DNA of 64,000 nt. It comes from Hypericum androsaemum (lineage: Eukaryota; Streptophyta; Magnoliopsida; Malpighiales; Hypericaceae). Shown here one piece after another: positions 55,243-64,000 of this stretch. Under the pieces are notes generated by a model. The model was not told the DNA's origin. It did no database searches and was given only the letters and a program-made list of their open reading frames with translations. Within the stretch, counting starts at the first letter, position 1. The number at the start of each line of letters is the position of its first letter. The DNA is taken from assembly GCA_963995505.1 (NCBI GenBank), contig OZ023193.1, positions 5,292,521-5,356,520 on the forward strand, given 5' to 3'. A program made the translations under genes and the position numbers.

Positions 55243-58200
55243 ATGATAGGATTTTTCGGTGAAGGCGAGGAACATGCACTATCAAAGTTAAGTTCAGAGA
55301 GAGGAAGGAGGGGACGATTTTGAAAAATGTACACAAATTTGGCACCATTTTGAAATTTTATGACTTGCCACGTCATCATTTACATGGATAAAAAAGGCTG
55401 AGATGGCACACCATAAATATGACATGGCAAATCCAGATGACCGGACAGCTGTCCTGAACATGCCCGGGGAAAAGTGTATAACCCATAGGGGACTGAATTC
55501 CTCATTTGAAAACACATTGACTAAATTCTGACATCGTAAAACAAAATGATACTAAATAGAACTTTATCCATTTATATACTAATTTATATATCTCAAAAAT
55601 GGTTACAAAATATAGTCTTTAGGTATATACAAATTGTCTAGGAACTAATCTGATAATTAGTGACTACTTTTCGCCCTCAAATACATATTTAGTGTCGAGT
55701 TAAAATTTAAATTTGGGGACTCGTTCGCCACAAATAATATTCTCGAGTGCACTCGTATTTCCCAGTGGCTTTTCACAATATTTTTAGAACCTACTCCACG
55801 TCACCTTCTCATATCATGCCAAGCCTTTTGGCTACATCCCATATTGCCACATCCATATCTCCTTTGAAATTTTGAATCCGCTTCATCTCCTTTGATTTTG
55901 ATGAATTGCCTATTGTGAGTCGACCTTCCTCTACTTTACGGTCACCAAATTCGAGTTGCCTCCTTGTGTTATTGTTGTGTTTTACATTTCATTATAGATT
56001 GCTTCGTCCAATTTTTGATCTTATTTCATGTAGTGGCTTAGTGAACGTTAATAATTTGAACCAACTGGCTAAAAAAAAGAAGTTAATTTGAACCAACTTT
56101 AATTTCTATAATAATAACTCTTCATTACAAAAATACGAAGTAGCCTTCCAAAAGGATCCATTCCTTTTGGAGCAATGTTTTCAAAACCAAAAGCTGACCG
56201 GTCGAATGACTACCTAGGACCACTATCAGATCATATTTTTACTTAAATCAGAGAGCAGTTCGACCGCTCAAATCTGATCGGACCACACGATCAAAGACTT
56301 CCAAGTGACCCGGTTCGCTTGGAACAGAAAAACTTAATGTATATATTTTTTTCATTTTGTCTGATTTAATTTAAAACATACACTTCTACTTCCACACTCG
56401 GAGCGTGTACATCACATTTGGATCACAATAAACTGATCATTTTAGAAATTTTCGATAATATATCAGTTAAGTCAAATAAATTGGAATAATATGTCAAACA
56501 AGAAAAATCGTCTCACCATCTTCGTGTACTTCTAGACTTGTTAAATTAATGCATGAATACTTTATCGGGATAAATTGCATACCAAGTTGGTGAATATTTA
56601 AAATTCTTTGATATTTTATCATTTTTATGTTAAATTAAATTTATTTTACCTTATTTAGTAGTTAATAGTATAAAAAAGTTTCGGTTCGATCAGGTAAACC
56701 GAAAAATTAAAATTTTCCGATCACCTCCCTGTTCAATTTTAAAAACTTTGTATCCAAGTTGCTCCCCACAGATTAATCCCTTCCAAATTGAAAAGGACTC
56801 CAAAAGAATGTATACAGGGAAAAGAAATATTAATTTGCTACAGAACAAAAGTTGTTGCTAACTAAATTCTTCACTGGACGCGTGATCCCTTCTCCCAACC
56901 TCGTCCAATTTCGTTTCACTGGTTTTCCTTTTATCTCCATTTTGGTCCGTCGCGCGTCTTTTCCTTTCTTCGTGGACTTCTCTGCTTGGGCTCGTTTTAA
57001 CTAAAGCCCATCAATTGTGCAACGGTGATCTCCGTCCTCTCTTTTCTAATTCTTCTAATTTTTAAAAATTAAACTTATTTTTTTGAAAACCAAACTTATT
57101 AAATATTAATTATGTAAAAAAATCCAAGTATAAAAAGATATCAAGATCCGGAGAGTGGTTTGTAGTCCAATTCCTCGAAAGAAGATTTAATCTACATTGC
57201 TTATAAGTCCAATCAACAACCTAATTTAGCTTTCTAAAAATATGATTAAGTTAACAATTAGGTAAAAAATCCAAAGTCATCTTAATACCGTGAAGAAGAT
57301 CCAAAGATCTAATCTTCTCTTCTTCTCCTGCTTTTGTCTTTCGCAGGGAAGGTAAGTAAGTTGGTTTGTTTAAAAGAGAATTAACTCTGCAACAGCCCTT
57401 CAAAGACTTTCACCACCACCATATTATAGGTTTTTTGGTGAACTATATTAATATATCAAGATTCTTATACTGATTATCTTTCTTGCTACATTTTGTTATT
57501 TCGTTAATTAATCGATTACATTTGATTCATGGAATTGCCTATGCATATATTAGCTAGCTCTCTGACAGTTATACCTGCTGTCCAGGTGAATGGGTGATGA
57601 TTCCATAGCTTAAAGAGTACTTAAAATTTGAGAAAACAATTCCAAATCACCAAAGAAATAACGCATTTATCTATATATGTGTATATATACACACACGATC
57701 TTGATCCGCCTGATATTCGGACTTTTAGATTGGCAATGTGAAATAGGCATGTTTATGATGTTACTATATTATAGTAATTTATCAACATTATTTTTCAAAA
57801 AGCAAAAGAATAAAAAATACTTATCAAAATAGAAAAATAATTTAAGACATTTTAGTTACGTCTATTATTTAAAACAATTTAAGACATTTTAGTTACGTCT
57901 ATTATGTGTTTATCTTCTACCCGTTATTGCGGGAATTAAAATTCTGCTAACAGAAAAACTACGTGGCCATTACATATTTTATAATATTAGGTCAAATAAT
58001 TTTTAACTCGAACAAGTAAAAATTTTGAAAATAAAGATTCGGATGTATCTAGTTAGCAAACTTCCACACGATTCATCATCTCAAAACTTCCCAAAAAAAT
58101 GGTTAGTTTATTGTGTGCAGCAAATCGAATCCATGTTATAAACATAAGCAATTTCTGTAAAATGATCTCTTCTAAAATGATAATCTCTCTAAATTAATAA

Positions 58201-58560
58201 AAAGTCTCGGTCCTGAGTCGGGGTCAGTGTTAAAATTTAAAAACTCATCTATCGTAATAACTAATATTTTTTCAAAAATTGTTAGTACAAAATTCTGGTA
58301 TTTTTTTCACTAGACGTGTCTAACATCATGTACTATTTTGGTTTAAATTGGATGGAAATAAATCAGAAAAAATAGGATGAAAATACAAAGAAAAAAAAGT
58401 CGTCTGTTTTCTAATACGATTAATTACGTAGATCAACTAACAATAATTCTTATAATTAACTAACCGATTCAATTTATGAAATTTGGCTTTGTTAAAATTT
58501 GATAAAAATGTATCATCTTATACTTATAATTTTTGAATCGAATTAATTGGTTCAATGAGA
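55243..58560. other. Gene-free AT-rich spacer left of TAF12
   Basis: No convincing gene. At 55300-55560 a stretch with TTATGACTTGCCACGTCATC looks like a MITE or other short repeat. At about 56174-56747 the ends (CAATGTTTTCAAAAC and the inverse of AATTTTAAAAACTTTG) and GACCGGTCGAATGACTACC-like phrases recall the hAT-type MITE at 35554, but without a clear target duplication. The remainder is simple AT-rich sequence. Confidence 0.5.
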
Positions 58561-58901
58561 TAGTTTTGTGAGTATCTCTGTCATTGTCATTACTCAATTC
58601 TCACCGTTAATTCTCCTCTTGCTTACGTGGACGGACGCGATCTCCTCTCTCTCGGTCCGTACTTTCTTCAACCTCTCTCCTTCCCTCTTCGCAACAAACA
58701 TAGCACCAAAACAGAAAAAACAAAAGAAAACCAAACACCAAAAAAAACTCAGAAAATCCAATTCCCCACCTCAACCAAATCACACTACAATGGTGCCCAA
58801 ATAAACCCAACAAGAACCCTAAACCAAAAATCCCTGTAGAAACCCCAATTCAACATTAACCAAGAACCCAAATTTCCCATTTAACCCCAAGAAATCCACC
58901 A

Positions 58902-61900
58902 ATGGCGGAGACCACTTCCTCCCCGAACCCAGCTGACCCATCACCCCCACAACAGCCACAGCCACAGCCACAAACTCCTAACCTCCAAACCAACTCCAAT
59001 TTCCAAACTTTATCCCAAATTTCCTCCCCACCACCTCCTCCTCCTCCTATTGACCCCCAACAACAACAGCAGCAACAAGTTTCGTCTCCTTCTGTACTGT
59101 CCCCTCCCCAGCAGCAGCAAATTCAGCAGGGCGGCAATGCGGCCGGGATGTCGGGTTTCCAAATCCAAAGATCTCCTTCCATGACGCGGCTGAGTCAGAT
59201 TAACCAGTACAAACAGTTGCAGCAGCAGCAGGGGATTTACGGCAATTTCGCAGGCGGGCCGGGTTCAGTTTCCCAGAGTGGTAATCAGCAGCAGCTTGTG
59301 GGTGGTGGTGGTGGGGTCAACTTGTCGCGGTCTGCGCTGCTCGGATCGAGCGGGCACCACCTGCCCATGTTGAGTGGACCTGCCGCGGCTGGTGGTGCTG
59401 CCCAGTTTAACTTGCAGTCTCAGCTGCTGGCCTCCTCGGTACGGGTTGAAGCAAAGTTGTTAGCTTTTTTGCTAATTGCGTGGTGTATAGTGCTGTCTAA
59501 TTGTTTGCCAGTTATTTGGGGTCCTAAAGTTGCTAAATTTGAGTTGCTTGATTGTACATTTTGGATTGAAGTTGTGCTATTCTCTCTAGATCATGCATTG
59601 CTGTTTGTTTCGATGTTGGTGGCCGAATGAAAGAACATAGTCTCGAGAAGTTCCTCATGGTCTGGAGAGGAGACTTGCTAGTTGTCAAGTGCACTGTATA
59701 AGTGCTAAGCAGTTCATGTCTCCGTGTAGCGTGTCTTTGGAGTACGGGATAAACATCTAGAAAGACTGTATATAAACTGAATGCAAATATGTTCCACTGA
59801 GCCTTTGTTTCTTCTCGGTATCTTACTGGGATCAGATTATTCTGTTGTAATCTTCCTTTTGGTTGGGCCTAATGCACCTCGATGTCGGCTCTTCGCCACC
59901 TGGGACTGTAGGATGTTCCAAGGTTTGAGATTTTGCACTGTTACAGATTCTGCAATACTCATTGAGAAGGAAGTTTTCTGATGCCTTAATCTATCTCACC
60001 GATTGCCATTGTATGATTAGTAGCAGAGACTATTGTAGCTAGTGGTTTGCCCAATGAATGCTCTTGCTATCTTATAGATAAATAGTGGTGTCATTTTTGC
60101 ATTATAAAAAGAGCGTTCCAGCTCTCTCCAGCTGGTACAGTCTCATTCCCTATGATAATAAATAAAATTTCTCTGAACAAGAAAGTAACTTTTGTTGTAG
60201 CCGAGGCAGAAAGCTGGATTGATCCAGGGGTCACAGTTCCATCCAGGAAACTCTGCCGGCCAGTCTTTGCAAGGAATGCAGGCAATGGGGACGATGGGTT
60301 CACTAAATAACATGGGTTCACAGCTCAGGCCTAATGGATCTCTTACATATGCTCAAGTGCAGCAATGTATGAGTGCAGCACAATTGAGACAATTTGCACA
60401 ACAGAATTCTCTCACCTCAAATCAGGTTTGGTTTCTTTGAGAGAGGTCGTTATGCTTTTTTCTTTCTCAATAGATCTCTTTTCTAAATCTGTGTATGGAG
60501 CTGATATTGCGACAGCTGGCTAATCTGTTTCCAAGTGCCCTTGGGTTAGAATTGAAGCTTTGGAGAAACAAATGAGTAGTTGGCTGTTGCTCTTTTATGT
60601 TTTCCCAACAATTCCATATTGCAGAAAAGAAGCGTTTGTTTGGCTGAATTGTACATGCTATATAGCTTGTATCAATGAAAGTCATTGATGCTCTGCAGTT
60701 GAATGACTTACTGTAACTATGCATTCTTCCTCTTACATGACATGCTTTTCAGACTAGCATGCTGTTATGTTTATGGCCGTGAGACTTTTCCCGTAATTCT
60801 CCTTGGTCATGAACTTTTCTAAACTTTGAAGCATATTTAGCATAGTATATATCTTGAAGCTGCATGATTGAATTAGTATTTGCCCCTTTGGATTTTCTCC
60901 TTAATACCTTTTGATCTTAATTGCTGTCATGTGGTCTAAAGGTAAATTATTTCTTAACTCTGCAGGTTCAAAACCTACCAAGGACATCATCACTAGCATT
61001 TATGAACCCCCAGCTGTCCGGGCTTAGTCAGAATCCTCCTGCTTTGACGCAAAACACTTTGTCACAGCAACAGTGGTCGAAGCCCATGCCCTCGATGTCC
61101 GGTCCTGCCTCACTTTCATTCCGTCTACAGCAACAGAGACAAACACAAGCTCTGTTGCACCAACAATTGGCTTCATCTCCACAGTTGCACCAGAATGCAG
61201 CAGCATTAAACCCGCAAATATCTCAGCTAGTACAGCAGCAACCATCCATGGGGCATCAACAATTGCAGCAACAACAACAACAACCTCCACAACTACTACA
61301 GCATCAGCAACAGTCGCCTCGACACTTCCAACAGCAAATGTCCTTGCACCAGCAACAGCAACAATCGCCTAGAATCTTGCTTCCCAGTGGGCAAAAGTCC
61401 CTTAGTTTAACGGGATCTCAGCCAGACGCAACAGCATCTGGTGCAACTACACCAGGTTCTAGTCAAGGAATAGAAGCAACTAATCAACTTCTTGGCAAAA
61501 GAAAGATACAGGACTTGGTTTCACAGGTTTGTTTTCTGAGATACTTTAGTTGACTTTCACTTTTCTGAAGTCCTGCAAAACATTGTCCCCTAAGTTGATG
61601 TTTTGGCATTGATTAGGTAGATTCACATGCAAGCCTAGATCCTGAAGTTGAAGATCTACTCTTGGAGTTTGCTGATGGCTTCATTGATTCAGTGAGCCGC
61701 ATTAACACCCGAACTAATTTTGCATAATCTCCTTATCTATCAGTATAACAAGCATGGCAAGTATATTTATTTTATGTCAGCTAAAACTAGGGTTGTTTGT
61801 TCATGCAGGTCACAACATTTGCCTGCAGTTTGGCGAAGCACCGAAAATCTTCTACCTTAGAGTCCAAGGATTTGTTGCTACACTTAGGTATGAGGTGCAG

Positions 61901-63261
61901 TTTACTTTATTTTCTGGAAAGAACCACTTGTGTCCGGCCATATCTCACAGGAACGTATAGCATTCCAAAATGTAAAATTAGGAGGGAAAGAGGAGTTAGT
62001 GAACGTTCAGAACCTACTCTGGAGCAAATGATTCGATTCTAGTTTCCGCAGCGGGGTAGACTGCTTTTACAAAGCAACCTTGGTTGTTCAACTTGCATGT
62101 GCAGCATGGTAAACTGCTTTTACAGAGCAACGTTTATCCCTCAATTTGCATGCATCTGTCCAGCATAGTTTCCATTTTTTATTATTTTCAGTTGTGTCGA
62201 GATTGATGTTCATCAGAGGAAGCCATCCGTTTACTACTGTTAGGAATCAGCCACTTCATTTTTGACATTTGCTCCAAAGAAGCCACTTTTCTAGTTGAAT
62301 TTCGGGCATTTTGGGATAGGAATCAGTGGATTTCTCGTGTGTCTATTCTTTTATAATGTTGGCAAAGATGCCACCTTTATGCATATAGTTGTTTCCATTT
62401 TGTTCAAGGTACCAGCACATTTAGGCGGAATTATTTCATTGATTAGATATAATGGCTGCACTAGGTTAATCTTTAGGATCGTTAGATTCTGAAAATTACA
62501 ATTGTTATGCAGAGAAAAACTGGCAGCTGACTGTTCCAGGATATTCCGCTGAAGAGCGGAAGCATCAGAGACAACCTGTAAGCATTGCTTTTGTTCTGAC
62601 TGTTTTTCTCTAGTTACCAACTTTTGTGTTCTTTAGCCTTTATGTCTTAAGTAACCGGGCAAGGTACAGCTCGGATGGGGAATTTGTGAGCCAGTTTGAC
62701 TGTTTAGATGTACTTCGTTGTCCATTATGAGATTTAATTGGGTGATATAACAGACCTCCCTTCAAAACCTTGCTTTATTTTTTACCGTAGCTAACACCGC
62801 CTCTAAGTGAAAGCTAGTGATCATAATGTTCTTGATCAAACAGCATTTAGTTATTTTGCTGTTGGTTTAATCATTAATGGTTTCGATGTAATCAAATCGT
62901 CGCTAAGGATTTTTTTTTAAATTTTCAGCTTCCGGGTGATATCCACAAGAAGAGACTTGATATGGTAAGGATCTTTGTTTAGACTCTTTTTCTCGTGCAG
63001 TTGCAAAGTGATCCTTGCAGACCTTCACTGTCCCATTCTCTGATGATAAGATAGACCTTTTTCATGTGATTTTGGGTTCAGATTCGTTCGTTAATGGATG
63101 CCTCACACCCTGAAATGAATTATACTACTCCGAAGGATGTCATTCGGCAAGGACTTGGGAACCAGGTGCCCGCAAACCACTTCATGAGGCCATCACCAAG
63201 TTCAGAGCAGTTGGTTTTGCAATCAACAAGTTCTCAGCTCGGGCATATGACACGTTACTGA
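58902..63261 (+). CDS. TAF12: TAF12, TFIID subunit (eight exons, 585 aa)
   Basis: Exons 58902-59438, 60201-60425, 60966-61526, 61617-61691, 61809-61887, 62513-62577, 62929-62964 and 63082-63261; all phases join and no stop is met. The N-terminal half is Gln/Pro-rich ([11 protein letters not shown]; many poly-Q runs in exon 3). The histone fold begins near the end of exon 3 ([11 protein letters not shown]) and continues [20 protein letters not shown], then [35 protein letters not shown] and [23 protein letters not shown]12 pairs with TAF4 in TFIID, and with ADA1 in SAGA, in the nucleus, and helps start RNA polymerase II transcription. The order and length fit plant TAF12. The leader from about 58590 is CT-rich; no TATA box was assigned. 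Confidence 0.93.
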
Positions 63262-63900
63262 TGGTTATATATTCTCAGATGTCCACCCTGATAGATACCA
63301 GACCATGTGAACCTCATTGGTGAGCTTCAAAGCTTTATGATTAACAATTTCTCTGCTCATTTTTTCGTGGTTACATTTTATTGTGTTTGTATGAATGAAT
63401 GAAAAATTTATTGGTCGTACTTCCTATCCCGAACACACGCACACGAGATTCCACAGTATTGTTTATCTTCACGACGATCTTCAAAATCAAAACCGATATT
63501 CACCCTTTTTCACTTCTTCCTTGAATCCAAGAAACACCATCGTCTTCATCAAGTCGGCGCGCCCTCTACTAATCTTGCTTTTCTTTTTTGGCCTGTTTTG
63601 CAGACCGGATTGGCGAAAGCGAGCACCATAGCTGCATCAGCTGATGCAGACATGTAAATATTCTTCGGATTGTGGAGATCGAAAGCGAATTCCACCTAGT
63701 TGCAGCCCCTTGACAGTAGAATTTGCAGTTTCTGAGTCACAAGTCTGTTATTTGCTTTGAGAGAAATATAGCAAATGTAAGTGAAAGAAGGCTTGCTTCC
63801 ATTGGATGGTGTAAATTGGTGGTGTACAATAGAGAAATTTCTTATTATTTTGTCCTGTAAAATAAATTATTGAGATCTCTTGGGAATGCCCAGCTACCTG
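63262..63900 (+). other. 3' untranslated region of TAF12 with probable intron
   Basis: A strong donor (ATTG|GTGAGC) is at 63319 and a matching acceptor TTTTGCAG at 63603, preceded by a branch-like TACTAATC and a T-rich tract. The last exon would then begin ACCGGATTGGCG at 63604. Poly(A) signals of the AATAAA type are near 63860. Confidence 0.5.
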
Positions 63901-64000
63901 TCAGCTTGTCCACGTGAATTACCCTCGACTCTTCTAGGAATCGAGTACCAAAATATAGGTGGTAGTGTACTATTTGATTGGATACTCGATTCAAATATAT

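Noticed and set aside
56174..56747. Second hAT-type MITE
   Set aside because: Ends and internal motifs are only loosely similar, and the 8 bases on each side do not match.

Overview
The window is nuclear DNA from a flowering plant, most likely a eudicot. It shows spliced genes with GT-AG introns, an F-box gene array, a TAF12 gene, and dense Ty1/copia, Ty3/gypsy, LINE, Mutator-like and hAT-type transposons. Nothing in the sequence fixes the species. Roughly half of the window is recognisable transposon DNA.

Layout. 1-8.45 kb: a decayed Ty3/gypsy element on the minus strand that runs off the left edge. 8.4-9.65 kb: more LTR-like DNA and the 3' end of a LINE. 9.7-18.0 kb: an old Ty1/copia element on the minus strand, with both LTRs and an unusual extra ORF between primer-binding site and gag. 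18.0-21.2 kb: LTR-like non-coding debris. 21.9-49.5 kb: a tandem segmental triplication. Each unit carries two related leader blocks and an F-box gene (32.4, 38.8 and 42.9 kb). Units 1 and 3 also keep minus-strand pieces of a membrane-protein gene and of a DUF1296/GBF-interacting-protein-1-like gene. The leader of unit 1 is split by an 8.7 kb Mutator-like element (22180-30908). Unit 1 also took in a 493 bp hAT-type MITE with an 8 bp target duplication and a 317 bp foldback MITE. The homologous sites in unit 2 are empty, so these insertions can be dated relative to the duplication. 49.8-55.2 kb: a young Ty1/copia element with 5 bp target duplications and LTRs differing at 4 of 350 positions. 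Its gag region is replaced by an inverted gag-integrase piece, which creates a 662 bp inverted repeat. 58.9-63.3 kb: an apparently intact eight-exon TAF12 gene on the plus strand.

Most notable is the Mutator-like element. Besides its MURA-type transposase, which can be read as a full-length two-exon gene, it carries a plant-mobile-domain gene and a gene resembling HROB, the homologous-recombination OB-fold protein. All three sit between long terminal inverted repeats built from short palindromic modules. Second is the rearranged young copia element, a natural hairpin source with a readable template-switch junction. Third is the extra ORF of the old copia element, which is still open although gag-pol is full of stops.

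Intact or possibly intact genes: three F-box proteins, the MURA transposase, the copia extra ORF, perhaps the membrane-protein gene, and TAF12. The other coding traces are pseudogenes, and the lesions are given entry by entry. Splice sites were assigned by eye from GT/AG and frame continuity.
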